A stretch of DNA of 64,000 bases from Gammaproteobacteria bacterium (GCA_018674175.1 JABHAT010000029.1:62001-126000), one strand, 5' to 3'; shown: positions 42,419 to 53,135, counted from the stretch's first letter. Numbers and translations: made by a program. Notes: a model not told the origin generated them from the sequence alone.

Positions 42419-43066
42419 ATGCAGATAGATAAAAAAAATATGATTGAAAGCCAACTAAAACCGGAAGGTATTAGCTGTCAAAATACTATTGACTGCATAT
42501 CCAAAGTAAATAGAGAAGATTTTGTGCCAGAAGAATTCAAGAATTTATCATATGCTGAGTACGATATTCCGCTTAGAAATGAATACTCTATGTTAAAACC
42601 ATTGATGACAGCAAAAATCTTACAATTATTAAATATTGATAAAGATGATGAAATTTTAGAGATTGGTACAGGAAGCGGTTATTTAACTTGTTGTTTATCA
42701 ATTATGGGTAAGTCTGTAGATACATTAGATATTGATGCAAATATGTTAGAGTCAGCAAAAAAATCTCATAATCATTACAATATTTTCAATGTAAACTATC
42801 TGAGTGGAGATGTTTTTTCTAACTGGACTCCTGAAAAAAACTATGATGTTATAGTATTGACTGGTTCAATTGAATCAAGAGTAGAAAAACTTGAGGTTGC
42901 ACTTAAAGACAGCGGCAGAATGTTTGCTGTTATTGGAAAACAACCGGTAATGTATGCAAATATAATTGAGCGTGTTTCAGGTACCAAACTTTTATGTAAT
43001 CAGTCATTTGAAACTACATTAGAATCATTAAATAATTTTAATAAAAAAAATTATTTAAACTTTTAG
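42419..43066 (+). CDS. pcm: Protein-L-isoaspartate O-methyltransferase family
   Basis: MIESQLKPEGISCQNTIDCISKVNREDFVPEEFKNLSYAEYDIPL, ILEIGTGSGYLTCCLS. Confidence 0.88.
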   Translation: MQIDKKNMIESQLKPEGISCQNTIDCISKVNREDFVPEEFKNLSYAEYDIPLRNEYSMLKPLMTAKILQLLNIDKDDEILEIGTGSGYLTCCLSIMGKSVDTLDIDANMLESAKKSHNHYNIFNVNYLSGDVFSNWTPEKNYDVIVLTGSIESRVEKLEVALKDSGRMFAVIGKQPVMYANIIERVSGTKLLCNQSFETTLESLNNFNKKNYLNF

Positions 43067-43079
43067 TATAATTAAATCT

Positions 43080-43397
43080 ATGATAGAAATGACAGCTTCT
43101 GAGCTTAATGTGTATATTGCCAATAATCCAAATACTGCATTAATTGATGTAAGAGAAAACTGGGAATATAATGTTGCATATATAGAAAAATCTATTCATA
43201 TACCAATATCAGAAATTCAAAATAAGATGCATGATTTTGACGAAGATCAGACAATAGTTTTTATATGCCATCATGGTGTAAGAAGCAGAATGGTGGGCGT
43301 ATATTTTGAGCAAAACGAGTTTAAAAATATTATAAACTTAAGGGGTGGTATAGATTCTTGGGCCAAGACAATCGACCATAATATGGCAGTTTATTAA
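43080..43397 (+). CDS. Rhodanese-domain protein
   Basis: LIDVRENWEYNVAYIEKSIHIPISEI, VFICHHGVRSRMV active-site loop. Confidence 0.93.
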   Translation: MIEMTASELNVYIANNPNTALIDVRENWEYNVAYIEKSIHIPISEIQNKMHDFDEDQTIVFICHHGVRSRMVGVYFEQNEFKNIINLRGGIDSWAKTIDHNMAVY

Positions 43398-43407
43398 TAA
43401 ATTTATT

Positions 43408-44733
43408 ATGAAATATTTTTTTTACATTTTATGTATTCTTAATTTATATATTTTTCCAATAGGTGCATCTTACGGAGTAGATTTAGTAGAAGTTTATAAC
43501 GTGGCTATAAAAAATGATCCAGAATTATTGTCAGCTGAAGCTAAACATAAGGCAACTATCCAAGAATATCCAATCGCGAGATCATATTTACTCCCGAACT
43601 TAAATTTTTCTGCAAGTAGCAAAAGAACGAGAGAATCTATAGATGGAGCAATTTATGGCCGATCAAGTTCAACATCACAGTTTACCACTGATGAATTTAG
43701 TATTAATTTAAAACAACCCTTGTATAGAAGAGATTTATTTGCATTATTAGAGAAATCAGAATTTGAGGTTGCTAAATCATTGGCTGAAAGAGACTCCGCA
43801 AGGCAAGATCTGATAATTAGAGTTGCAGAAGCCTATTTTAATATACTAGATAGTATAGACAATATTACTTATGTGTCTTCAGAAAAAGCAGCCATAAAAT
43901 CTCAGTTAGATGAGGCCAAAAAAAGATTTGAAGTAGGTCTTATTGCTATAACAGATTATACGGAGGCAAGAGCATCTTATGATTTATCAGAAACACAATA
44001 TATTGAGGCAGAAAATCTAAGTGATCTCACAAAAGAGTCTTTATATGTTTTAACTGGTCAGCAGTTTAAAAATTTCTCATTACTAAGTCTTGATATAAAA
44101 GTTAAGAATCCTGACCCAGATAATATTAAATCTTGGGAAGATTTTGCTACCAAACAAAATTTAGATTTATTGGCATATAAAAGGGCGCAAGACGTTGCAA
44201 TGGCAAATCTTAAATATGAAAGAGCAAAGCATTTTCCCACGATAGATATATATGGAACTATAAAAGAAACTGATAAAGGAGGAGGGACATCTGGAGCCTT
44301 TGATTCAAACAATGACTTTATTGGTATAGAGCTTAACATTCCAATATTTTCAGGTGGAAATACTTACTATAGCAGTAAGCAAGCTTCATACTTAGAAGAA
44401 AAAACAAGATATGAGTTATTGAAAAAGAAAAGAGAGGTAATCAGGGATACAAGGCAAGCTTTTTTAAATTTAAAATCAAGTATTAGTAAAGTAAAATATT
44501 CAAAGAAGGCATTAGAGTCAAATGAATTATCAGTGGAATACAATAAAGCAGGCTTTGAAGTTGGTACCAGATCAACAACAGATGTTTTACTTGCTCTTAA
44601 GGATTCATTTAAAGCAAAAAAGAATTATTCGAAAGCAAAATATGAATACTTAATTAGTAAGCTGAAGTTAAAAAAATCTATAGGGACGCTATCTATTAAA
44701 GATATTAAGATAATAAACACATGGCTGAATTAA
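43408..44733 (+). CDS. tolC: TolC family outer-membrane efflux protein
   Basis: Signal peptide; VEVYNVAIKNDPELLSAEAKHKATIQEYPIARSYLLPNLNFSA, GLIAITDYTEARASYDLSE. Confidence 0.92.
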   Translation: MKYFFYILCILNLYIFPIGASYGVDLVEVYNVAIKNDPELLSAEAKHKATIQEYPIARSYLLPNLNFSASSKRTRESIDGAIYGRSSSTSQFTTDEFSINLKQPLYRRDLFALLEKSEFEVAKSLAERDSARQDLIIRVAEAYFNILDSIDNITYVSSEKAAIKSQLDEAKKRFEVGLIAITDYTEARASYDLSETQYIEAENLSDLTKESLYVLTGQQFKNFSLLSLDIKVKNPDPDNIKSWEDFATKQNLDLLAYKRAQDVAMANLKYERAKHFPTIDIYGTIKETDKGGGTSGAFDSNNDFIGIELNIPIFSGGNTYYSSKQASYLEEKTRYELLKKKREVIRDTRQAFLNLKSSISKVKYSKKALESNELSVEYNKAGFEVGTRSTTDVLLALKDSFKAKKNYSKAKYEYLISKLKLKKSIGTLSIKDIKIINTWLN

Positions 44734-45963
44734 ATGATATACAAATTAATTTATAAGGTTGCGCTCCTAGCAATACTTCCAATAGTTTTTATTTATTTAA
44801 TATTTTATTCTATTTATTTAAAAGATATTAATTTTCTCTTAAATAAAATTGGTTATATTAGAAATTTAAAAAACAAAAAATATAGTTTATGCTTACATTG
44901 TGCCTCACTTGGAGAAGTTAATGGTATAAAATCTTTAATTAAAAAAATAAAAAATAATAATACTGTAATTATATCTACGAACACTATTTCAGGAAAAAAA
45001 AGAGTGCAAGAACTATTTCCTGAACTTGATGTCATATATTTTCCACTAGATTATAAAATTTTTATAGCTCCTTGGTTAAATTCTATTAAATTTAAAAACA
45101 TAGTAATATACGAGACTGAAATATGGCCAAACTTTTATGAATCATGTAATAAAATAGATATTAAAATAGGTATTATAAATGCTCGGTTTTCAAAAAAAAT
45201 ACTTAATGGAAATGAAATTATAAAAAACTTATATAGACAATCTTTAAATAAATGTAGTTTTATATTGTGTAAATCTAACTATGAAAAAAATAAATACTTA
45301 GATCTTAAAGTTAATAAAAAATTACTGTTTCATCTAGGGAACCTTAAATATTCTTGCTTTGAAGAAATTGAAGAAAAAAATAATAATAGTAATAAAAAAA
45401 ATTTCTTTTTAATGGCTTCTACTCATCAACCAGATGAAGAAGTCTTTAAATCATCAATTACCTATTTACTTGAAAAAAAAGTACCTGTTGTAATAGCTCC
45501 AAGACATATAACTAGGGCAAATGAGATTATTAAATACTTTACTAACCTTGATATTAAGGTAAAGAATTATTCAGAATTTTCATTGCATAGCAATGAAAAA
45601 TATCTTACTGATGGAGTTATTGTTTTAGACACTTTTGGGGATTTAATTGATTTTTATAACGAAGCAAAATTCGTATATGTTGGTGGTGGTTTTTCAGACA
45701 GGGGCGTCCAAAATATTTTAGAGCCTGCTGCATTTGGAAGAGCTATTTTTGTTGGTCCAAATTTAGAAAATGTGAAAGATGAAATAAAAGATCTTAAAGT
45801 ACGTATAATTAAAGATAGAAATCCTTTGCCGGTGGTAATAGATTATATTGAAAATATTAATCCAGATATTATTGGCTCTAAGACAAAAATAGAATTCATG
45901 AAGTTCTCTGGAATTTTAGATGAGTATATAGATTTTTTAAAAAATGAAGAAATTATAAATTAA
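44734..45963 (+). CDS. waaA: Kdo transferase
   Basis: LHCASLGEVNGIKSLI, YETEIWPNFYESC, ASTHQPDEE, APRHITRANEI, GGGFSDRGVQNILEPAAFG. Confidence 0.93.
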   Translation: MIYKLIYKVALLAILPIVFIYLIFYSIYLKDINFLLNKIGYIRNLKNKKYSLCLHCASLGEVNGIKSLIKKIKNNNTVIISTNTISGKKRVQELFPELDVIYFPLDYKIFIAPWLNSIKFKNIVIYETEIWPNFYESCNKIDIKIGIINARFSKKILNGNEIIKNLYRQSLNKCSFILCKSNYEKNKYLDLKVNKKLLFHLGNLKYSCFEEIEEKNNNSNKKNFFLMASTHQPDEEVFKSSITYLLEKKVPVVIAPRHITRANEIIKYFTNLDIKVKNYSEFSLHSNEKYLTDGVIVLDTFGDLIDFYNEAKFVYVGGGFSDRGVQNILEPAAFGRAIFVGPNLENVKDEIKDLKVRIIKDRNPLPVVIDYIENINPDIIGSKTKIEFMKFSGILDEYIDFLKNEEIIN

Positions 45964-46642
45964 TTAAATCCAATAATTTTTTTTTAAATTCGTCATTATA
46001 ATTTTCTATCTTTTTTAAAGATCTTTCTAACCTCAATACACTCTTTCTGAATAATTTTTTTTCGTAAAAAAAATATGAGTTATCAAAGTCAAGTAAGTAA
46101 ATATTATTGTATTTATCAATAATAATATTTTTAGAGTTCAGATCAGAATGGTAAACATTTTTTTGATAAAATTGTTCCAAAGTCATGTATAGTTTATTCC
46201 ATAAATCATGATTCATTTTTTTATTTATTATAAATTCGTACAAAGTTCCTTTGTTATCTATTTTACAAGTAATTAGATTTGCTTTGTATGTAAAGCGATT
46301 AGTTATTATTTGTAGTGCTGCTGCTTTCGGAACAGGTAGACCTTGTTCTTTCATAATATTAAGCATATTGTATTCCTTTATAGCCCTAGTTGATGATAAT
46401 GAACTAAATATATAACTATCATAGGAAAATTTTGCAGCAAGGCCACCTCTAATATAGTGTTTTAAAAAATATCTTTCATTTTTGTACTGCAATTCAAGTG
46501 CTTTACCTCTTCCATCTGCTACAGATTTGATTAGTCCTTCTTTAGATATATAATCAGTATTAAATAATTTACTAGAGAAGTTATCAAAGACATCAGGATT
46601 ATATTGAATATATATATTTTTATTTTTTATAATTTCGTCCAT
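45953..46642 (-). CDS. kdkA: 3-deoxy-D-manno-octulosonic acid kinase
   Basis: RGGLAAKFSYDSYIFSSLSSTRAIKEYNMLNIMKEQGLPVPKA, YHSDLNSKNIIIDKYNNIYLLDFD. Confidence 0.88.
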   Translation of the reverse strand: MDEIIKNKNIYIQYNPDVFDNFSSKLFNTDYISKEGLIKSVADGRGKALELQYKNERYFLKHYIRGGLAAKFSYDSYIFSSLSSTRAIKEYNMLNIMKEQGLPVPKAAALQIITNRFTYKANLITCKIDNKGTLYEFIINKKMNHDLWNKLYMTLEQFYQKNVYHSDLNSKNIIIDKYNNIYLLDFDNSYFFYEKKLFRKSVLRLERSLKKIENYNDEFKKKLLDLINL

Positions 46643-46652
46643 TATTCATTAT

Positions 46653-47717
46653 ATGCAAAATAATAAGCAAAAAGTAGAAAATATATGTGTTTTACGAACA
46701 TCATCAATAGGCGATATATGCCATATGCTTCCTTTTATATTTACGATTCGCAAAGAATATCCAAATGCAAAAATTTCTTGGGTAATTGGTAAAAATGAAG
46801 CTGATTTCATTGGAAATATCAATGGTATTCAATATATAGTATTTGATAGAAATAATACTTTAAAATCTTATTTTTCTATTTATAAGAAATTAAAAAAAAT
46901 TAAATTTGATGTTATGTTTATTATGCAAGTTTCACTAAGAGCAAATATTATTAGTTTGCTCATAGAATCTAAAATTAAGATAGGTTATGATTTAAATAGA
47001 TCTAGTGATTTACACAGTATATTTTCTAATAAAAAAATACAAAGCTCTAAACATTCGCATGTCGTAGATGTTTTTTTAAGTTTTTTAAATGTATTAAGTA
47101 TTGAAAAAAGTAATTTTATCTATAAGTGGGATATTGAGGAAAGAATTACAAAAAAACAATTATTTAAAAAATTTTTTGAATTACAGGATAAATATTTCGT
47201 ACTCAGCCCATGTTCGAGAAGTGCTAATAGAAACTGGTTGGTTGATAGATATGCTGCAGTTGCAGATTATATAAATATAAATTTTGGTATACAATGTGTA
47301 TTATCTTCTTCTTCCAATTCTTTTGAAGAAGAATTTGTAAAAGATATTATCAGCTCTATGAAATCAAAACCTCTGAATCTTTCAGGAAGAACGAATTTGC
47401 ATGAGCTATACTCTCTAGTTAAAAACTCAGAGCTACTGATTAGCCCAGATAGCGGCCCAATCCATATAGCCACATGCGCGGGCAAACCTGCAATTGGATT
47501 ATATGGAGTAACAAACACTGTAAGGGCAGGTCCATATAACAGCAGAGATTTATGTATTGATAAATACAATGAAGCGCTACTAAAATATAAAGGATTGGAA
47601 TCTCATCAAGCAAAATGGAGATATAAAAATAATAATAAAAATGTGATGAGTTTAATTAGTACAGAAGAAGTAATTGAAAAAATTGATAAATATTTTAAAG
47701 AAAGGAGCGTAAGTTGA
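46653..47717 (+). CDS. Glycosyltransferase family 9 heptosyltransferase (heptosyltransferase I-like)
   Basis: VLRTSSIGDICHMLPFI, SPDSGPIHIATCAGKPAIGLYGVTN. Confidence 0.85.
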   Translation: MQNNKQKVENICVLRTSSIGDICHMLPFIFTIRKEYPNAKISWVIGKNEADFIGNINGIQYIVFDRNNTLKSYFSIYKKLKKIKFDVMFIMQVSLRANIISLLIESKIKIGYDLNRSSDLHSIFSNKKIQSSKHSHVVDVFLSFLNVLSIEKSNFIYKWDIEERITKKQLFKKFFELQDKYFVLSPCSRSANRNWLVDRYAAVADYININFGIQCVLSSSSNSFEEEFVKDIISSMKSKPLNLSGRTNLHELYSLVKNSELLISPDSGPIHIATCAGKPAIGLYGVTNTVRAGPYNSRDLCIDKYNEALLKYKGLESHQAKWRYKNNNKNVMSLISTEEVIEKIDKYFKERSVS

Positions 47718-48634
47718 TATTAGTTACAGGAGCAGCAGGATTTATTGGTTATAATATTGCAAAGCGATTAAATTTAATGGGAATAAAGAATTTAATATTA
47801 TTAGATGATAAAGAAAAATTTCCTGAGCCAAAAAAATTCTCAAGTTTAGAGTATATTGATTATAGGCATTACACAGACTTGGTAAACCTTAAGGGTATAA
47901 AGTGTATTTTCCATGAAGGAGCATGCTCTGACACTATGGAATATGATAAAAATTATATGATGGATATTAATTATGAATACTCAAAAGAAATATTTTCACT
48001 TGCCAAATTAAACAAATCAAAATTCATATATGCATCAAGTGCTGCTGTATATGGCTTGAATGAAAGCTCAAGTGAAATACCAGAAAATGAATCACCACTG
48101 AACATTTATGCGGAATCAAAATTATTATTTGATAAATATATCATGAGCCAAGAATACCCAGCAGTAGGCTTGAGATATTTTAATGTATATGGAAAAGGCG
48201 AAGAGGATAAAGGCAAAATGGCTTCTATGGCTTATAAAATGAATCATGAGTATTTAGAGTCTAAAAGAATTTCACTTTTTAAGGGCACGGGTAGATATGG
48301 TGATGGAGAGCAAAAAAGAGATTTTATTTATATAGATGACGTTGTATCAATAAATATGTTCTTTATGGAAGAATCATTGCATGATATTTATAATGTTGGC
48401 ACAGGAAATGCTGAGCCTTTTAACGAAATAGCAAATAATATTTTTAAATATTACAAAGATGAAGATCGTAATTTTAATTATATAGAAATGCCAGAAAATC
48501 TCGTACCAAAATATCAAAATTTTACAGAGGCAAATATTTTAAAACTAAAATCAGCAGGCTATAGTTATGATTTTTTTAGTCTTGAGGAAGGAATTAAAAA
48601 CTATTTGAACGATTTAAATACGTCGTCTGCCTGA
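47714..48634 (+). CDS. hldD: ADP-L-glycero-D-manno-heptose 6-epimerase
   Basis: ILVTGAAGFIGYNIAKRLN, IFHEGACSDTMEYD, LRYFNVYGKGEEDKGKMASMAYKM. Confidence 0.94.
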   Translation: MILVTGAAGFIGYNIAKRLNLMGIKNLILLDDKEKFPEPKKFSSLEYIDYRHYTDLVNLKGIKCIFHEGACSDTMEYDKNYMMDINYEYSKEIFSLAKLNKSKFIYASSAAVYGLNESSSEIPENESPLNIYAESKLLFDKYIMSQEYPAVGLRYFNVYGKGEEDKGKMASMAYKMNHEYLESKRISLFKGTGRYGDGEQKRDFIYIDDVVSINMFFMEESLHDIYNVGTGNAEPFNEIANNIFKYYKDEDRNFNYIEMPENLVPKYQNFTEANILKLKSAGYSYDFFSLEEGIKNYLNDLNTSSA

Positions 48635-49590
48635 ATTTCTGCTAAACAATTATAGTGACCATACTTACATATTTTTTCAAAACAGGGACTACATGGTAAA
48701 TCTTTGTAATGTATTTGTTTGTTGCTAGTTAACGGTGGCGTTAATTCAGGTGATGTTGCGCCATATATAGATATTGATTTAGTATTTGTAGCTGAAGCTA
48801 AGTGCATTAATCCTGAATCATTGGAAATACAAAACTCAGAAACATGCATCAAGTCGACTGCGTCTGTAATTGAGGTTTCGCCACATAAGTTAATAATATT
48901 TTTATTGGTAACAATCTGATCACCAATTTTTTTTTCGCTTTTACTTCCTAGTATTAGAATAAAAAAATCTTTATTTAACTTTTCTCCAAGTTCTTTAAAT
49001 TTTTCTACAGGCCACATTTTGGATGGGCCAAATGCAGCTCCTGGAGCAAAAATAATTATTTTTTTCTTTAAATCTAGTTTATATTTATCAGATAGTATTT
49101 TAATGTTTTTAGGGTCTGATTTTAGAGATGGGTAATATTTTTCATCTAACGCTTTTTCTTTTTTTGTAAACATAGAGACATATCTGAATGCAGTTTTTCT
49201 TCTATCTTCTTTAGTGAATTTTCTAAGATCGTTAATCAAAACATATCGTGATTCACCTAATTCACCAGTTCTAATAGGTATTCTTGCTAGGTATGGTATT
49301 AAGGCAGACTTTATTGATCTTGATAAAACTATGCTTTGATCATAAGATCCTTTTATTTTTTTTGCTAGATTAAGTCTTTTAAATATCCCAAGTTCTTTGT
49401 GCCCACAATCCAATATTATCGCTTTATTAATTTCTGGCATTCTTTCAACTAAACTTTTAAATGTTGAGTTTACCAATATATCTATTTTTGTATCGGGATT
49501 TTCTAATTTTACTCTTTTAAGTAGTGTTTGCGACATTACGATATCGCCAAGCCAATTTTGCGGAATAATTAGTAGTTTTTGCATATGCAT
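48601..49590 (-). CDS. waaF: Heptosyltransferase II
   Basis: IIPQNWLGDIVMSQTLLKRV, FAPGAAFGPSKMWPVEKF, SNDSGLMHLASATNTKSISIYGATSPELTPPL. Confidence 0.93.
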   Translation of the reverse strand: MHMQKLLIIPQNWLGDIVMSQTLLKRVKLENPDTKIDILVNSTFKSLVERMPEINKAIILDCGHKELGIFKRLNLAKKIKGSYDQSIVLSRSIKSALIPYLARIPIRTGELGESRYVLINDLRKFTKEDRRKTAFRYVSMFTKKEKALDEKYYPSLKSDPKNIKILSDKYKLDLKKKIIIFAPGAAFGPSKMWPVEKFKELGEKLNKDFFILILGSKSEKKIGDQIVTNKNIINLCGETSITDAVDLMHVSEFCISNDSGLMHLASATNTKSISIYGATSPELTPPLTSNKQIHYKDLPCSPCFEKICKYGHYNCLAEIQADDVFKSFK

Positions 49591-49602
49591 TAGCTTTTAA
49601 TT

Positions 49603-51081
49603 TTATGATTTATTTTTTTTTGTAATAATATTTGTTGTTGAGTAACCTTTTATAAAAGGAATTATTTTTACTGAACCGTTATTTTTTTTAATATAATCAC
49701 TTCCTATAATTTGATTAATTTTGTAATCACCACCCTTCATAAGAATATTTGGTTTAATTTCTTTAATAAGTTTTATTGGGGTTGGTTCGCTAAATTTTAT
49801 AATAAATGCATCATCTAGAGTTATTCTTCGTAGCATTTCCATCCTATCTTTTATATTATTAATTGGCCTATTTGGTCCTTTTAGCTTTTTCACAGAAGAA
49901 TCGTCATTTACACCAATAAATAAAAAGTCTACAGAATCTTTAGCGCTATCCAAATACTTTGTATGTCCACGATGTAATATATCGAAACACCCATTTGTAA
50001 ATCCAATGCTAAATCCAAGGTACCTTATAATATCTAAAACCTTTTTCAAATTAGCTTTACTTTTTATAATTCTGTCAAAATCGTCCAATTCATCTAGCTT
50101 TTTAAAGTATTCTTTTTCTGTATCACTTTCTAAATTCGTATCTTTATATACAATTGATGTTAGCTCTTCAGCATTAATTGACTGAGCACCTAATTTTTTT
50201 ATTACCTCACCTGCTGCAATATTTGCAACAACAGATGCAAAATGCAGATCATCTTCTGCAGAAGACAAGTATGCAGCACAAAGAACAGCTATCACTGTGT
50301 CGCCAGCACCTGTTACATCAAACACTTCATTTACTGAGGTCGCTTTGATATGTTCTGGTTTCTTGCCTTTTCTAATTAAAATCATGCCGTCAGAACCTAG
50401 GGTTACTAATATAGAGTGGATACCTAATTTGGTAGACAATTTCTTTGCTTTACTTATAATTTCGTCATGGTCTTTACAGGAGCCAACAATATTTTCAAAT
50501 TCTTTTAAATTGGGTGTTATAGCAAATGCATTTCTATAAATATTAAAATTATTTCCTTTAGGATCAATGAAAACAGGTTTCTTATGTTTATTAGCTATTT
50601 TTATTAATTCAGTAACATTCTTTAAAGACCCTTTATTGTAATCTGAAAAAATTACAGCATCAGAGTTTTTAATTAACTTTTCTATACTTATGGAAATATT
50701 TTTCTTAATATTTTTCTTAATATCAATTTCATTATCTATTCTCATCAACTGTTGATTCTGACTTATAATTCTTGTTTTTGTAGTTGTTATATAGTTTTTA
50801 TCTGATTTAGAAATAAGATTTATATTTAGAGATTTAATAATTTTACGCAGAACTTTTCCATTATTATCGATTCCTATATTAGCTACAAGACTTGCATTCA
50901 AACCAAGAGAACTAATATTTGCAGCAACATTGGCTGCACCCCCAGGTTTCATTATATCTTTTTCAATCTTTAAGACAGGGACTGGAGCTTCTGGAGATAT
51001 ACGATTTGTAGATCCAAAAATATATTTATCTAGTATTGCATCGCCAATCACTAAGATTCTAGATTGTTTAAATAGACTCAT
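49603..51081 (-). CDS. hldE: Bifunctional heptose 7-phosphate kinase / heptose 1-phosphate adenylyltransferase
   Basis: PfkB domain (PGGAANVAANISSLG, DVTGAGDTVIAVL) plus nucleotidyltransferase (FTNGCFDILHRGHTKYLDSAK). Confidence 0.95.
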   Translation of the reverse strand: MSLFKQSRILVIGDAILDKYIFGSTNRISPEAPVPVLKIEKDIMKPGGAANVAANISSLGLNASLVANIGIDNNGKVLRKIIKSLNINLISKSDKNYITTTKTRIISQNQQLMRIDNEIDIKKNIKKNISISIEKLIKNSDAVIFSDYNKGSLKNVTELIKIANKHKKPVFIDPKGNNFNIYRNAFAITPNLKEFENIVGSCKDHDEIISKAKKLSTKLGIHSILVTLGSDGMILIRKGKKPEHIKATSVNEVFDVTGAGDTVIAVLCAAYLSSAEDDLHFASVVANIAAGEVIKKLGAQSINAEELTSIVYKDTNLESDTEKEYFKKLDELDDFDRIIKSKANLKKVLDIIRYLGFSIGFTNGCFDILHRGHTKYLDSAKDSVDFLFIGVNDDSSVKKLKGPNRPINNIKDRMEMLRRITLDDAFIIKFSEPTPIKLIKEIKPNILMKGGDYKINQIIGSDYIKKNNGSVKIIPFIKGYSTTNIITKKNKS

Positions 51082-51893
51082 GATTTTTTATATCCATTTT
51101 TTACGTATGTTAAATTTTCTATAATTGCTTTTTTAAGTAGTTTATCATTCTTGGAAAAGTTTTCTCTACTATTAATTTTATGCTTTAAATGTACTAGGCC
51201 AGTGGAAAATATTGCTTCTTTTCTATAAATATAATTATTGATTAATCTTACAACCAAATCTGAGTCTTCTCTTCCCCATCCAATATAGGATTCGTCAAAA
51301 CCATTGATATTCTCAAAATCTTTTTTCCATAACGCTAGATTACAGGTTTTAGCGCCTTCCCATTTTCGTTTTTTTAATTTCCTAAAAGGATAATTTGTAA
51401 ATCTTAAAATTGGAAAAATTCTATTTATATCTCTCTGAATTCTTAATTTAATAATATTTTTAAAGTTTATCAGATTGATATTTGTATTTTCATTTATTAA
51501 TTTTTGTGAAAATTTTTCTGACAACATAGCTCTGTTACCTCTAGCAAAAAAACCTTTTTCTGCAATTTTTCTATGATTACCAATGAAATCATCAAATACA
51601 ATGCAATCTCCATCTATAAATATTAAATACTCACCGGATGATAGTTTTGCAGCCTCATTTCTAATTTTAGCAGCACGAAAGCCCTCATCATTATGCCAAG
51701 CATGGGAAATTTTTATTTTTGAATTCTTGTATTGGCTTATTATTTTTTTTGTATCTTGCGTAGATCCATCGTCACCTACGATTAATTCAAAATCTTTATC
51801 TTTTTGAAATAGAAATGAGTTTATGCATTTTTTTAGAAAATCAGGGCTATTATATGTTGTAATAATTACTGAAATTAGCATTTTCTTACTCAA
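51078..51893 (-). CDS. Glycosyltransferase family 2
   Basis: ISVIITTYNSPDFLKKCINSFLFQ, ELIVGDDGSTQDT, FIDGDCIVFDDFI. Confidence 0.92.
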   Translation of the reverse strand: MSKKMLISVIITTYNSPDFLKKCINSFLFQKDKDFELIVGDDGSTQDTKKIISQYKNSKIKISHAWHNDEGFRAAKIRNEAAKLSSGEYLIFIDGDCIVFDDFIGNHRKIAEKGFFARGNRAMLSEKFSQKLINENTNINLINFKNIIKLRIQRDINRIFPILRFTNYPFRKLKKRKWEGAKTCNLALWKKDFENINGFDESYIGWGREDSDLVVRLINNYIYRKEAIFSTGLVHLKHKINSRENFSKNDKLLKKAIIENLTYVKNGYKKS

Positions 51894-51904
51894 AAATTTG
51901 ATCT

Positions 51905-52102
51905 TTATGCTGCTTCATCTTCATCTAGTTCATACAAAGTAGAACAATATGGGCATTTAATTATATTACTGTCTTTTTTTTCAATGGGTAAAAATATTTT
52001 TGGGTGAGATAGTTTTAAATAATTTTCTCTTGGGCAGCTTAAAGGTAGGTCACTTTTTTTAATAATTATTTTTTTTAACTCTTTATTTTTTTTAACTGAC
52101 AT
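51905..52102 (-). CDS. Zinc-finger (CHCC-type) domain protein
   Basis: SCPRENYLKLSHPKIFLPI...IIKCPYCSTLYEL. Confidence 0.8.
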   Translation of the reverse strand: MSVKKNKELKKIIIKKSDLPLSCPRENYLKLSHPKIFLPIEKKDSNIIKCPYCSTLYELDEDEAA

Positions 52103-52107
52103 ATTAT

Positions 52108-53031
52108 TTATTTAATAATTGTTAACCAATTTTTATATTTTTCAGTTCTTCCGTTAACAATATCAAAGAATTTTTTTTGTAGTATTTCAGTTATAGGACC
52201 TCTCGAACCATTTCCAATAGACCTGTCATCAAGCTCTCTTATAGGAGTAACTTCTGCTGCAGTTCCTGTGAAAAATGCTTCATCTGATATATATATTTCA
52301 TCTCTTGTTATATTCTTAACTTTAATTTCTATGCCTTCATCTTCGGCAATTTTCATAACTGTTCTTCTAGTTATACCATCCAATGCAGAATTTACTTCTG
52401 GGGTATAAATAGTTTTATCATTAACAATAAAGATATTTTCGCCACTCCCTTCAGCTACATAACCATTAACATCTAATAAAAGTGCTTCATCATATCCACA
52501 ACTTAATGCCTCTTGTAGAGCAAGCATTGAATTAATATAGTTTCCATTAGCTTTTGCTTTGCACATTGTCGCATTAACATGATGTCTTGTGTAGGAAGAT
52601 GTTTTTATTCTTATGCCATTCTCTAGGTTATCATCACTAAAATAAGATCCCCACTCCCAGGCTGCCACTATCAAATGCTCTTTTAAGTTATCTGCTCTAA
52701 GTCCCATACCTTCAGAACCATAAAAACACATTGGTCTTATATACCCTGATTTTAAATTATTTTTTTCAACAACGAGTTTTGTAGCATCTTCAATTTCTTT
52801 TTGAGAAAAAGGTATTTTCATACCAAGAATCTTTGCTGAATTTATTAGTCTTTTCGTATGGTCCTCTAGTCTAAAAATTCCTGTACCATCTTTTGTTTCA
52901 TAAGCTCTTATACCTTCAAAAGCACCCATACCATAATGTAAAGTATGTGTTAAAACATGTACCTTTGCTTCTCGCCAAGGAACTAACTCTCCATCGAACC
53001 AAATAAAACCATCTCTATCAGACATTGACAT
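52108..53031 (-). CDS. ilvE: Branched-chain amino acid aminotransferase
   Basis: FIWFDGELVPWREAKVHVLTHTLHYGMGAFEGIRAYET, GYVAEGSGENIFIV. Confidence 0.97.
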   Translation of the reverse strand: MSMSDRDGFIWFDGELVPWREAKVHVLTHTLHYGMGAFEGIRAYETKDGTGIFRLEDHTKRLINSAKILGMKIPFSQKEIEDATKLVVEKNNLKSGYIRPMCFYGSEGMGLRADNLKEHLIVAAWEWGSYFSDDNLENGIRIKTSSYTRHHVNATMCKAKANGNYINSMLALQEALSCGYDEALLLDVNGYVAEGSGENIFIVNDKTIYTPEVNSALDGITRRTVMKIAEDEGIEIKVKNITRDEIYISDEAFFTGTAAEVTPIRELDDRSIGNGSRGPITEILQKKFFDIVNGRTEKYKNWLTIIK

Positions 53032-53061
53032 AATTAATTACTCCAGATTTTCATAATAGAT

Positions 53062-53081
53062 TCATTTGCATATGCAAATGA
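53062..53081. repeat. Perfect 20-bp palindrome
   Basis: TCATTTGCAT|ATGCAAATGA. Confidence 0.95.
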
Positions 53082-53093
53082 GAAATATTATCA
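53079..53093 (+). promoter_or_regulatory. Fur-box-like site
   Basis: TGAGAAA-T-ATTATCA vs 7-1-7 consensus TGATAAT-N-ATTATCA (two mismatches); overlaps TTGCAT-N17-TATCAT promoter. Confidence 0.6.
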
Positions 53094-53135
53094 TTTATCA
53101 CTTAAACAACCAAAACTATATTAAGGAAAATATAA

